Positions 46,450-55,794 of a stretch of 64,000 nt of DNA are shown piece after piece (position 1 is the stretch's first letter; each line of letters opens with the position of its first letter). The DNA is from Anaerostipes hadrus ATCC 29173 = JCM 17467. Lineage in GTDB: Bacteria; Bacillota; Clostridia; Lachnospirales; Lachnospiraceae. The stretch lies in assembly GCF_030296915.1 (NCBI RefSeq), contig NZ_AP028031.1, positions 1,483,501-1,547,500 of the forward strand, written 5' to 3'. The position numbers were made by a program, and so were the translations under genes. The notes beneath the pieces are model-generated. The model searched no databases. It saw nothing but the letters and a program-made list of their open reading frames with translations, and had not been told where the DNA came from.

Positions 46450-46533
46450 ACAATGGCAACCGGCTGACATGGTCAAGCTTTCTGACTTTAGTCCCTTCTG
46501 GCTTTGCGCCCCTACCTTTCAACAGGTTTGCTT
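46450..46533 (-). ncRNA. Cyclic-di-GMP-I (GEMM-I) riboswitch
   Basis: On the minus strand the conserved GEMM-I blocks appear in order: GCAAACC, a GAAA tetraloop in CTGTTGAAAGGTAGG, the strongly conserved CGCAAAGCC, GGGACTAAAGTC, and the closing segment GCCGGTTGCC. This is the class I cyclic-di-GMP aptamer layout (P1, tetraloop P2, receptor P3). A terminator lies downstream, followed by the hybrid kinase gene. Ligand binding would therefore change how much kinase mRNA is completed. Direction of control (on or off) cannot be told without folding. Confidence 0.85.
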
Positions 46534-46781
46534 TTAAAATAATCTCTTTCTTCAAAAGACCTTACCACACGATTTTCCGCACGTCAATAATTTTTAAAAA
46601 AATCTACACATATTTTACTTCATAAAAAATCTAAATCGATGAATCCTAAAAACCTAACATTTTTTCATATAAAGCTCATTCATCATTTATAGTGTGAATA
46701 TTCTTATGCGGCAGAGCCGCCTGTCCAGTTTAGACTGAGCCATCTGTCCAGGCGGAGTGAGCCACTATAATATCTGCGAGT

Positions 46782-47558
46782 TTACTCGCGTAATGATTTA
46801 TCTAATCCGTAAACTTCGCGCATAGAAATATCATGTTCAATATCAATACCTCTGATATTGATCCGATAACTGTCATATGCAATACGATCTAATATAGCAT
46901 CTGCCAATGGACTGTCTGAACCTCCAAGTTGATCATACCATTCTTCAAATTCATACTGAGAACAAAAGATGGTAGATGATTTTTTACGTCTTCTGTGTAA
47001 AAGTTCAAAAATATCTCTTTGTTCTGATTCAGTTGGCTTTAATAAAAGCCATTCATCTAAAATAAGAAGAACTGGATTTGCATATTTAGCCATGATCTTT
47101 TTGTAATTGCCATTGTCACGAGCCAGCTCAAGATCAATCAAAAGATCAGGTAACCGAACATACTTGGTATTAAAATATTGTTTACATGCTTCCATACCAA
47201 AGGCACATGCCATGTACGTTTTTCCGCAACCAGTTGCACCTGTGATAAAGATATTTCTATGTTCAGATATATATTCACATGTAGCAAGACGAGTGATCAA
47301 TTCCTTGTTCAGTTTACGTCCGGATGTATAATCGACATCCATGATACTTGCATCTGGCTGATCAAACTCAGCTTTTTTGATCAGTCTCTTTAATCGATTA
47401 CTTTTTCGGTTATTATATTCGATATCTACAATCATACCGAACCGGTCTTCAAAAGGAACTTCGTTAAATTCAGGATCATTCAACTGATTACGAAATGAAT
47501 CTGCCATGCAGCTAAGTCGCATTTCAATTAATTTATCAATTGTGCTTTGATTTGTCAT
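46782..47558 (-). CDS. istB: IstB-like transposition helper ATPase, copy 1
   Basis: 258 residues. Walker A GATGCGKTYMACAFG lies near residue 110 and Walker B PVLLILDEWLLL near residue 170, in the AAA+ fold of IstB/DnaC. IstB forms a filament on target DNA and stimulates the IstA transposase. The gene starts 6 bases after the istA stop with GGAGG upstream. Its sequence is identical to copy 2 in the protein. Confidence 0.95.
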   Translation of the reverse strand: MTNQSTIDKLIEMRLSCMADSFRNQLNDPEFNEVPFEDRFGMIVDIEYNNRKSNRLKRLIKKAEFDQPDASIMDVDYTSGRKLNKELITRLATCEYISEHRNIFITGATGCGKTYMACAFGMEACKQYFNTKYVRLPDLLIDLELARDNGNYKKIMAKYANPVLLILDEWLLLKPTESEQRDIFELLHRRRKKSSTIFCSQYEFEEWYDQLGGSDSPLADAILDRIAYDSYRINIRGIDIEHDISMREVYGLDKSLRE

Positions 47559-47564
47559 AGTTAT

Positions 47565-49100
47565 TTACCTCCGATAATAATCAGCACCTCTTGTGATGCC
47601 GTGTGCTTTGTGTGTGGATTCTGTATGATCAGCTTCCGATTTCAGTTTTTTTGAACTGGTCACAAGAATGTTTTTAATGCTCTTATAACTCGGTGACGAA
47701 GTATAGGATAAGGCTTTTTTACAAGCAGCTTCCAATAAAGTATCAGAGTACTTTTCAGCAAGCTTCAGTAATCCCATACAACTTCGGTAGGTTTGCTGCT
47801 CCACACGTTTGGAGGTTAAGATTGCATTGACTGCATGATATGTATTTATTCCAATCTGTTCAGCCCATTTACGGAAACGATCACCATTCCATTCAAGATA
47901 TTTCTGATGATCCTCTGGCATATGTGCTGTAACAGTACTGTATTGACCCGGACGTCCTTTTAGTCGACGATGAGAAGCAATACGATTGTGATTATAAAAG
48001 ATCTCAACTGTATTATCTGTTATTTTTACATCAACTTTCTTTTTGATGTATTCATAAGGAACTGAATATAGCATTTTATCCACAGATATGTGATAATTGA
48101 ACTGAACTGTGGCGGTTTTCCAGTCGCTTAGTTCAAAACGGGTAGCAGGTAATGGGGATAGCAAAGGCTTTTCATTTTCAAGGAATAGCTCCAACCGGCT
48201 ACCTTCCTTTTTTTGAAAGAGTTTTTGGTTAAAAGTCAAAAGTTTTTTTCTGATAGCCCGATTTAATTCCGCAAGTGAAAAGAACTGTTCATTGCGAAGT
48301 GCTGCTGTGATCCACGTAGATATATTTCCAACGGTTCCCTCTGCATTCGGTTTATCTTTAGGACTTCTGACACGAGCAGGTATGATCGCAGTTCCGTAAT
48401 GTTCAGCTAGTTCCTGATAGATTTGATTGATCTGTTGATCTTTCCGTTTTCCGTTATGGATAACTGCTGTTTTACAATTATCTGGCACGAGGATCTTTGC
48501 AACACCGCCAAAATATTCATACATATGAATATGAGCCTTGATCCATGATCGTTGTTTCATATCCAAAAAAGCTTCAACGTAAGTATACTGACTGTATGTC
48601 ATCACACCAACAAAGATATGTGCCTTGATGATCTCTCCTGTATCTGGATCGATGATCATTGCAGGATCACCAGCCCAGTCAACTTCGATCTGCTCTGCAG
48701 GTTTACGTTTGATATGCATGGTAGCACGATGTTTCTGCTCATCCTGTTGAATGTGATAACAGAATTGAGAATACATCAATGGTTCATCTCCATTTGCACG
48801 GCAATCTTCAATATATTCTGTCCAGAGAAGTTTTTTACTGACACCATTGCGGAGTAGTTCTTTTCGGATGTAATCATAATCAGGCATCCGACGGTTTGAT
48901 CTGTTGTGTAGTTTTGGATATAACAACTGCTCTAATACTGCATCTGTCTGATCATCTGATAATGGCCAGGAAAGATTTAACTCCTTAGCACGTTTTAAAA
49001 CTTTTGAAACAGTATTTCGAGAACATGGAACACTTAAAGCAATGTTCCGATTACTAAATCCCAGACTGGAAAGTCTGAGAATCTCACGATATTTGGTCAT
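47565..49100 (-). CDS. istA: IstA-like transposase, copy 1
   Basis: 511 residues from the ATG at 49100 (AAGGAGG eight bases upstream); the listed longer frame starts inside the ribosome site. An N-terminal helix-turn-helix (LSSLGFSNRNIALSVPCSRN) precedes the DDE integrase core: first Asp in EVDWAGDPA, second in ILVPDNCKTA, Glu in DKPNAEGTVG. A C-terminal beta domain follows. It cuts and joins the IS ends. It is the intact reference for the damaged copy 2. Confidence 0.95.
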   Translation of the reverse strand: MTKYREILRLSSLGFSNRNIALSVPCSRNTVSKVLKRAKELNLSWPLSDDQTDAVLEQLLYPKLHNRSNRRMPDYDYIRKELLRNGVSKKLLWTEYIEDCRANGDEPLMYSQFCYHIQQDEQKHRATMHIKRKPAEQIEVDWAGDPAMIIDPDTGEIIKAHIFVGVMTYSQYTYVEAFLDMKQRSWIKAHIHMYEYFGGVAKILVPDNCKTAVIHNGKRKDQQINQIYQELAEHYGTAIIPARVRSPKDKPNAEGTVGNISTWITAALRNEQFFSLAELNRAIRKKLLTFNQKLFQKKEGSRLELFLENEKPLLSPLPATRFELSDWKTATVQFNYHISVDKMLYSVPYEYIKKKVDVKITDNTVEIFYNHNRIASHRRLKGRPGQYSTVTAHMPEDHQKYLEWNGDRFRKWAEQIGINTYHAVNAILTSKRVEQQTYRSCMGLLKLAEKYSDTLLEAACKKALSYTSSPSYKSIKNILVTSSKKLKSEADHTESTHKAHGITRGADYYRR

Positions 49101-49414
49101 CGTTAGGACCTCCTTCATAATAGATTTACACCTAATAAAAGTGTATAAAACTATTATAAAGGAATCGGCTCAATGAATCCGGAACAGTGGCTCAGCCTAA
49201 AATGGAATGGTGGCTCAACCATGTCGGACAGATGGCTCAATCAGTCCAAGATTATTCATATAGTGCTATTCTCTCCATTAACTAAACATAACCTATTGTT
49301 CGATAATAAATTTTAGATCCAAAAAGAGGCTTCACACCACGAACCAACTCGCAATGCAAAGCCTCATCACTCACCCATTATATTCTTGTCACAAAATCCA
49401 GCGAGATCCACCCA

Positions 49415-49477
49415 TTCCGCCTGGACAGATGGCTCAGTCTAAACTGGACAAGCGGCTCTGCCGCATAAGAATATTCA
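49415..49477 (+). mobile_element. Solo right end of an IS21 element
   Basis: 63 bases match the right end of the two full copies (CCGCCTGGACAGATGGCTCA to GAATATTCA) with one change. It points the same way as copy 2 and lies 157 bases outside copy 1. No other IS part is attached. It is the scar of an earlier insertion of the same element. Confidence 0.8.
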
Positions 49478-49530
49478 CAATCCATAAAAATGTGATGATG
49501 CGTTCAAAGAGGATAATTACTTAATCATTT

Positions 49531-50352
49531 TCATTGCAAATCACAATCAGATGACATTAGCAAATTTTCTAATTTATTCTGAGCAAATCTCTGAAGATAA
49601 AAATACTTATCAATAATTTTATAATTCATATTTCTATCAATTTGTTCAAAGCAAAAGTCTATTAACTCTTTTATAAAACTTTCACCAGACAGATAATAAT
49701 CCTGCAAGATTATATTATTCTCTGGAAAGTGCAGATAATTATAGATATATTTTTCATCAATATCCTGTTCAATGATTCCCTCACCTGTTCCTGGCATTTT
49801 AGGAACCAGTCCCGCCCCCAAAATAGATATATATTCAGGGTTTTTTGCAACTATTTTATATTTTACTGATGATATATTTTCTAAAACTGCTTCAGCAATA
49901 TAATCATCTATAACAATACGAGGATGAATTGCTATTTCTGACTCCATCTTATACGCCTTATTCACCGCATCTCCAAAAAACATACTTTTTGAAGGGTCAA
50001 CATAAGCATCACCATAAGATATTCCACCTCTAAAAAGAATTCTTTCTTTAATGAATCGTAAAAATATTGGCTCACAATTACACAATGCCACTTTAAATAG
50101 TTCGCCCTCATCTTTACGTTCATCAGATATTCCGTCTTTAAAGCCATAGAAAATATAAGCACAATCAGAAAATGTATATATTTTTCTAAAATACACCGTG
50201 TGTATCATATCATTTTGCTTGTTTCTTTCAAGCTCTTCATGAAAAATTTTGTTAATTTTATATGTCTCTTGAAAATCAACTCTATTTTGGCTTCCAAGAA
50301 TATCTACAAATATGACTAAATATTTAGCGAAACCATTTGGCTCATTACTCAT
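49531..50352 (-). CDS. Class III nucleotidyl-cyclase-like protein (Pycsar-cyclase-like)
   Basis: 273 residues from the ATG at 50352 (AGAGGTG upstream). The catalytic fold of class III cyclases is visible: first metal Asp in LVIFVDILGSQNR, second in YTFSDCAYIFYGF, the RGGISYGDAYVD hairpin and FFGDAVNKAYKMES, where Asn is kept but the usual Arg four residues later is Lys. No receptor, membrane or HAMP part is attached. Soluble single-domain cyclases of this shape include PycC, which makes cCMP or cUMP on phage infection. The HEPN gene 63 bases upstream would be a possible effector; that pairing is inference. Confidence 0.7.
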   Translation of the reverse strand: MSNEPNGFAKYLVIFVDILGSQNRVDFQETYKINKIFHEELERNKQNDMIHTVYFRKIYTFSDCAYIFYGFKDGISDERKDEGELFKVALCNCEPIFLRFIKERILFRGGISYGDAYVDPSKSMFFGDAVNKAYKMESEIAIHPRIVIDDYIAEAVLENISSVKYKIVAKNPEYISILGAGLVPKMPGTGEGIIEQDIDEKYIYNYLHFPENNIILQDYYLSGESFIKELIDFCFEQIDRNMNYKIIDKYFYLQRFAQNKLENLLMSSDCDLQ

Positions 50353-50415
50353 CAAAATCCACCTCTACTATTGTCCTTTTTCATTTAACTTCTTTATTAC
50401 GCAAAGCTGTATCTG

Positions 50416-51714
50416 TTATAAACCTCGCCCATCCAAATACTGAATAGCTGTTGAAATCAAGGATAAGCATCGCTTATAAAAATACTCATAATGCCTTTTA
50501 TCCTGAATATCCGTTTTTGTTGTTTCATGGTGTCGAATTCTAAAATTATTGCCAAGTATGGTAAGCTCATGAAATTCCTTTTCAAATAATTCTAAAAACG
50601 GCTGTTGATTATTACCCATATCCATTATAATCTTATTAACTGATTTCTTCTTATCTACAGTCGATGAACAGTAATATGTCTTTAGTCTCTCAAATGCATC
50701 CCAAAGTTTCTCCACTGCAATTTGCAAATTGTTTTCATCATAATATTTTGAAGCCTCTTGTAATAACTCTTTCAGTCCTACTTCTTGAACAGACACTAAT
50801 GAATTTTTATTTATCTGGGTATCAAATGTATTCATTAGCTTCCCCTTGGAAAGCTGAAACGGTATCTCATTCAGTTTTAATATAGCATTAATCTGTGGTT
50901 CAAAGTCATCTGAGATACTATGTTTCGCAAAAAACTCTATTGCGTCCAACACGCAAAATGGAGAATTAGAAAGTATGAATGCTTGCAAATCAGCAGTTTC
51001 AACATATTCTTTTTTATCATTATAACACTTTGGCACATAAAATTGCCTTATTTCATTGAAAACATCCTCAGCTACTGTTGTATTATAATTCCATCCCGTT
51101 TCGTCAGTCGCTTGATATACGATATTATATCGCTCCAGAAACTGATAAATTTGATTTCTCGCTTTCCGCTTTATGGACAATACTATCTTTTTTGCTTTTA
51201 TGTCCTTTGCATTTCGTTGAGAATATGGAATAAACAACGTATTATCTTCTTGCTGATATATTCTCCATCCATAAACATCACGATTGGATATTTTCTCAGC
51301 AGGGTAAATCTCATAACCGTCATTTTGTAATAGCTTGTTAATTGCCACTAAAAATTCTTTCCAATATCCCTTATCATATCGAACAGCAGGGTGAAATACT
51401 TCACAAAGAAATTTTAAATATACTTCATCGCTACCATCTTGTAAATTGAATCTTTTGTCTTCAAAAACCCAGCAGTATGGATAATCATCATTATTCACTG
51501 TATGTTGCCAAATATCCTGTTCTGCATTTGCAAATCTTGAATCAAAACTTGGCATTCTCTCTAAATCATATAATCTTTTAAGAAAATCTATTTCTTCAAG
51601 GCGACCATAATAATTGTAAGTAACGGTTCGAGTTTGAAAAAATTCATCTATCTCCAATCCATTCTGAAATAAATCTAAAATATCTCGCTTTGTTATTTCT
51701 GTAATACGGTTCAC
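50416..51714 (-). CDS. AbiJ-like abortive-infection protein with C-terminal HEPN domain
   Basis: 432 residues from a GTG at 51714 (GGAGG eight bases upstream). The N-terminal 110 residues (MNRITEITKRDILDLFQNG..., then FQTRTVTYNYYGRLEEIDFL) look like an AbiJ N-terminal domain. The C-terminal 150 residues are helical with a HEPN-type core: AVEKLWDAFERLKTYY and GNNFRIRHHETTK. The Arg-His motif is RIRHH rather than the usual Rx4-6H. HEPN domains in phage-defence proteins cut RNA. The stop lies 63 bases before the cyclase-like gene, so both can be on one transcript. Confidence 0.7.
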   Translation of the reverse strand: MNRITEITKRDILDLFQNGLEIDEFFQTRTVTYNYYGRLEEIDFLKRLYDLERMPSFDSRFANAEQDIWQHTVNNDDYPYCWVFEDKRFNLQDGSDEVYLKFLCEVFHPAVRYDKGYWKEFLVAINKLLQNDGYEIYPAEKISNRDVYGWRIYQQEDNTLFIPYSQRNAKDIKAKKIVLSIKRKARNQIYQFLERYNIVYQATDETGWNYNTTVAEDVFNEIRQFYVPKCYNDKKEYVETADLQAFILSNSPFCVLDAIEFFAKHSISDDFEPQINAILKLNEIPFQLSKGKLMNTFDTQINKNSLVSVQEVGLKELLQEASKYYDENNLQIAVEKLWDAFERLKTYYCSSTVDKKKSVNKIIMDMGNNQQPFLELFEKEFHELTILGNNFRIRHHETTKTDIQDKRHYEYFYKRCLSLISTAIQYLDGRGL

Positions 51715-51813
51715 TCCATTTTCCTCCTTTCAAGCGTATTCAGCACTTATATATTGCTTCCCAAATATTTTAAAGAAAAGCGTATCACTATTTTAATGAT
51801 ACGCTCATCATTA

Positions 51814-52203
51814 TTAAATCACTTCAAAATGCTTCAATGCATCCTTTATTGCTTCAACCTTCTCTGGAGTCGGATGCTTCCTCGGCTGTTTCAATTCCTC
51901 TACCGCATTAGGAGCATCGTACATCGGCAAGCCTAAATCTCTCTTTACCTCTGCGATATATGCGGTATGTACTTTGAAACCGTATTTAACTTCTATGTAT
52001 TCCTTTACCATTTTGTAGATCGCTCGTTCTTTGGGCTTGTAGCTTTCCGCTCTTTTAGCAATATTATCAAGTGGAACTTTTCCCTCACCCTCGCCAAACT
52101 CAACTTTTACGTTGATATGTCCGTCTGGCTTTTTGTGGGAAAGCAGTACTACCGTCTCAACATGAACTGTATTTGAGAACTGTTCCACATCTGTTACCCG
52201 CAT
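51814..52203 (-). pseudogene. 3' fragment resembling a 23S rRNA uracil-methyltransferase (RlmD/RumA type)
   Basis: 129 codons. The segment VEQFSNTVHVETVVLLSHKK resembles the closing motif of RumA/RlmD enzymes (..DxFPxTxHVETVxLL). The rest (KPKERAIYKMVKEYIEVKYG, then GFKVHTAYIAEVKRDLGLPM) matches the C-terminal extension often found on clostridial versions. All catalytic motifs (SAM binding, PPR, catalytic Cys) are absent, and the frame upstream has a stop, so this is a truncated copy that probably came in with the mobile block. It could still be translated from the ATG at 52203. Confidence 0.65.
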
Positions 52204-52287
52204 AACCTCTCTGCTGCCTCAAACACTTCCAAATATCTCGCAAGACTTATCACTTATCCGTAACTCCCCTGCTTTAAATTGTATTCT

Positions 52288-52617
52288 TTATTGCTTTGTA
52301 TGGAAATTCAACTGATTGTCTATGTCCCGTCCAGCATACATTACTCTAAGTATTGTTACGACTTTTTTATCACTATTTGGAATATATAGTATCACATAAT
52401 TATCTACTGGTAATATATGAAGTTCACGACTTTTCCATGGTTCTTTTTCATATTTTCGATAACGCTTCGGCATCGCATCAAGACTTAATATCTGTTCTTC
52501 TAGACGATTAAGTTGTCCGATTGCATTTTCTGGTAATTGTAATTCAAAAGCAATATATTCAAAAATTTCTCTCAAATCACGGTCTGCCTGTTCAGATACT
52601 TCTACTTCATATTTCAT
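52288..52617 (-). CDS. RelE/ParE-family toxin
   Basis: 109 residues, MKYEVEVSEQADRDLREIFEYI..., with the RelE/ParE-superfamily fold and the late LPVDNYVILYIPNSDKKVVTI strands. The likely action is mRNA cleavage on the ribosome (RelE) or gyrase poisoning (ParE); residues do not settle which. It overlaps the antitoxin stop by 4 bases (ATGA), the normal arrangement for these operons. Confidence 0.9.
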   Translation of the reverse strand: MKYEVEVSEQADRDLREIFEYIAFELQLPENAIGQLNRLEEQILSLDAMPKRYRKYEKEPWKSRELHILPVDNYVILYIPNSDKKVVTILRVMYAGRDIDNQLNFHTKQ

Positions 52618-52922
52618 AAGTCATAATCCTTGCGAATATCAGCAAAAGCTTTCTTCGCATTTTTTGTCCGTCTATCATGCATATCTGCATATCCTTTCTC
52701 CAATTCTTCATTGAATTCTACTTCTGATAATATGCTGATATCAACAGGTCTAGCGGATGGTATTTTTACTTCAAATGGAAGTCCTCTCTGTAAGATAATC
52801 TGCTTATAAAACATATTGATAGCACTAGAAGCAGGAATACCAAGTGCAGACAAAATACTTTCTGCTTTTTCTTTGACTTCTGGTTCAATCCTTGCATATA
52901 AATTTGCTGATTTTGTAGCCAT
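52614..52922 (-). CDS. RelB/DinJ-family antitoxin
   Basis: 102 residues from the second ATG (52922), which has AAAGGAG nine bases upstream; the first ATG is too close to that site. The N-terminus MATKSANLYARIEPEVKEKA and LSALGIPASSAINMFYKQII form the ribbon-helix-helix of RelB/DinJ, and the charged C-terminus would wrap the toxin. It neutralises the RelE-type toxin and represses the operon. Confidence 0.9.
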   Translation of the reverse strand: MATKSANLYARIEPEVKEKAESILSALGIPASSAINMFYKQIILQRGLPFEVKIPSARPVDISILSEVEFNEELEKGYADMHDRRTKNAKKAFADIRKDYDL

Positions 52923-53241
52923 ATAAAACATCTCCTTTCGTGAGTAGTTTTTCTATCTATTTTTATTATATGCAAATGTCCGCACAATAGCAATACTAAT
53001 TTTACCTTTCCGTTTTCCAACAGCTTTTATATCACCATTCCTTGAACTTATTCTATATTGCCATTTACATTTTGGGGAATATATGAATAATCTTGGACTG
53101 ATTGAGCCATCTGTCCGACATGGTTGAGCCACCATTCCATTTTAGGCTGAGCCACTGTTCCGGATTCATTGAGCCGATTCCTTTATAATAGTTTTATACA
53201 CTTTTATTAGGTGTAAATCTATTATGAAGGAGGTCCTAACG

Positions 53242-54776
53242 ATGACCAAATATCGTGAGATTCTCAGACTTTCCAGTCTGGGATTTAGTAATCGGAACAT
53301 TGCTTTAAGTGTTCCATGTTCTCGAAATACTGTTTCAAAAGTTTTAAAACGTGCTAAGGAGTTAAATCTTTCCTGGCCATTATCAGATGATCAGACAGAT
53401 GCAGTATTAGAGCAGTTGTTATATCCAAAACTACACAACAGATCAAACCGTCGGATGCCTGATTATGATTACATCCGAAAAGAACTACTCCGCAATGGTG
53501 TCAGTAAAAAACTTCTCTGGACAGAATATATTGAAGATTGCCGTGCAAATGGAGATGAACCATTGATGTATTCTCAATTCTGTTATCACATTCAACAGGA
53601 TGAGCAGAAACATCGTGCTACCATGCATATCAAACGTAAACCTGCAGAGCAGATCGAAGTTGACTGGGCTGGTGATCCTGCAATGATCATCGATCCAGAT
53701 ACAGGAGAGATCATCAAGGCACATATCTTTGTTGGTGTGATGACATACAGTCAGTATACTTACGTTGAAGCTTTTTTGGATATGAAACAACGATCATGGA
53801 TCAAGGCTCATATTCATATGTATGAATATTTTGGCGGTGTTGCAAAGATCCTCGTGCCAGATAATTGTAAAACAGCAGTTATCCATAACGGAAAACGGAA
53901 AGATCAACAGATCAATCAAATCTATCAGGAACTAGCTGAACATTACGGAACTGCGATCATACCTGCTCGTGTCAGAAGTCCTAAAGATAAACCGAATGCA
54001 GAGGGAACCGTTGGAAATATATCTACGTGGATCACAGCAGCACTTCGCAATGAACAGTTCTTTTCACTTGCGGAATTAAATCGGGCTATCAGAAAAAAAC
54101 TTTTGACTTTTAACCAAAAACTCTTTCAAAAAAAGGAAGGTAGCCGGTTGGAGCTATTCCTTGAAAATGAAAAGCCTTTGCTATCCCCATTACCTGCTAC
54201 CCGTTTTGAACTAAGCGACTGGAAAACCGCCACAGTTCAGTTCAATTATCACATATCTGTGGATAAAATGCTATATTCAGTTCCTTATGAATACATCAAA
54301 AAGAAAGTTGATGTAAAAATAACAGATAATACAGTTGAGATCTTTTATAATCACAATCGTATTGCTTCTCATCGTCGACTAAAAGGACGTCCGGGTCAAT
54401 ACAGTACTGTTACAGCACATATGCCAAGGATCATCAGAAATATCTTGAATGGAATGGTGATCGTTTCCGTAAATGGGCTGAACAGATTGGAATAAATACA
54501 TATCATGCAGTCAATGCAATCTTAACCTCCAAACGTGTGGAGCAGCAAACCTACCGAAGTTGTATGGGATTACTGAAGCTTGCTGAAAAGTACTCTGATA
54601 CTTTATTGGAAGCTGCTTGTAAAAAAGCCTTATCCTATACTTCGTCACCGAGTTATAAGAGCATTAAAAACATTCTTGTGACCAGTTCAAAAAAACTGAA
54701 ATCGGAAGCTGATCATACAGAATCCACACACAAAGCACACGGCATCACAAGAGGTGCTGATTATTATCGGAGGTAA
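53242..54776 (+). pseudogene. istA: IstA-like transposase, copy 2, broken by a one-base deletion
   Basis: The frame equals copy 1 up to AHMP (near 54423). There copy 1 reads ATGCCAGAGGATC and copy 2 ATGCCAAGGATC, one G fewer. The frame then closes after about 25 wrong codons, and the correct frame resumes to the TAA at 54776. The DDE residues are upstream of the break, but about 115 C-terminal residues are lost. Copy 2 therefore depends on copy 1 for movement. Confidence 0.92.
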
Positions 54777-54782
54777 ATAACT

Positions 54783-55559
54783 ATGACAAATCAAAGCACA
54801 ATTGATAAATTAATTGAAATGCGACTTAGCTGCATGGCAGATTCATTTCGTAATCAGTTGAATGATCCTGAATTTAACGAAGTTCCTTTTGAAGACCGGT
54901 TCGGTATGATTGTAGATATCGAATATAATAACCGAAAAAGTAATCGATTAAAGAGACTGATCAAAAAAGCTGAGTTTGATCAGCCAGATGCAAGTATCAT
55001 GGATGTCGATTATACATCCGGACGTAAACTGAACAAGGAATTGATCACTCGTCTTGCTACATGTGAATATATATCTGAACATAGAAATATCTTTATCACA
55101 GGTGCAACTGGTTGCGGAAAAACGTACATGGCATGTGCCTTTGGTATGGAAGCATGTAAACAATATTTTAATACCAAGTATGTTCGGTTACCTGATCTTT
55201 TGATTGATCTTGAGCTGGCTCGTGACAATGGCAATTACAAAAAGATCATGGCTAAATATGCAAATCCAGTTCTTCTTATTTTAGATGAATGGCTTTTATT
55301 AAAGCCAACTGAATCAGAACAAAGAGATATTTTTGAACTTTTACACAGAAGACGTAAAAAATCATCTACCATCTTTTGTTCTCAGTATGAATTTGAAGAA
55401 TGGTATGATCAACTTGGAGGTTCAGACAGTCCATTGGCAGATGCTATATTAGATCGTATTGCATATGACAGTTATCGGATCAATATCAGAGGTATTGATA
55501 TTGAACATGATATTTCTATGCGCGAAGTTTACGGATTAGATAAATCATTACGCGAGTAA
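54783..55559 (+). CDS. istB: IstB-like transposition helper ATPase, copy 2
   Basis: 258 residues, the same protein as copy 1, with Walker A GATGCGKTYMACAFG and Walker B LLILDEWLLL. It begins 6 bases after the istA stop, with GGAGG upstream. It should be functional even though the istA gene in front of it is broken. Confidence 0.95.
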   Translation: MTNQSTIDKLIEMRLSCMADSFRNQLNDPEFNEVPFEDRFGMIVDIEYNNRKSNRLKRLIKKAEFDQPDASIMDVDYTSGRKLNKELITRLATCEYISEHRNIFITGATGCGKTYMACAFGMEACKQYFNTKYVRLPDLLIDLELARDNGNYKKIMAKYANPVLLILDEWLLLKPTESEQRDIFELLHRRRKKSSTIFCSQYEFEEWYDQLGGSDSPLADAILDRIAYDSYRINIRGIDIEHDISMREVYGLDKSLRE

Positions 55560-55746
55560 ACTCGCAGATATTATAGTGGCTCACTCCGCCTGGACAGATG
55601 GCTCAGTCTAAACTGGACAGGCGGCTCTGCCGCATAAGAATATTCAATATATCTGTATGACAAATTAACACCTATAAATTAAATGAATATTTTGTTTAGA
55701 GTTTTTCGTTTTATTCTGATTAATTTATCATTTTACTTTGTTAACT

Positions 55747-55778
55747 GATTTCTTAATATTTGCAGGACCTTAATGTCA
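55747..55778 (-). repeat. Array repeat R1
   Basis: Plus strand GATTTCTTAATATTTGCAGG then ACCTTAATGTCATA. It begins 17 bases beyond the stop of the gene ending at 55795. Confidence 0.7.
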
Positions 55779-55794
55779 TAAGCAGCTCTAAGTT

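Larger units (their letters stand above)
46695..49258 (-). mobile_element. IS21-family insertion sequence, copy 1 (intact)
   Basis: 2564 bases with ends TGAATATTCTTATGCGGC and (complement) TGAATAATCTTGGACTG, and several internal GGCTCA/TGAGCC repeats near each end, typical of IS21 multiple terminal repeats. Both flanks carry the same 7-base duplication TATAGTG (46688-46694 and 49259-49265). It encodes IstA and IstB on the minus strand, both intact. It separates the riboswitch-kinase locus from the accessory block. Confidence 0.93.
53084..55646 (+). mobile_element. IS21-family insertion sequence, copy 2 (istA frameshifted)
   Basis: 2563 bases, identical in layout to copy 1 but on the opposite strand and one base shorter. 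Ends are TGAATAATCTTGGACTG and CGCATAAGAATATTCA. Flanks share only a low-complexity ATATA, a possible 5-base duplication. With copy 1 it brackets about 3.8 kb carrying the toxin-antitoxin and defence-like genes, so a composite movement is possible in principle. Confidence 0.92.
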
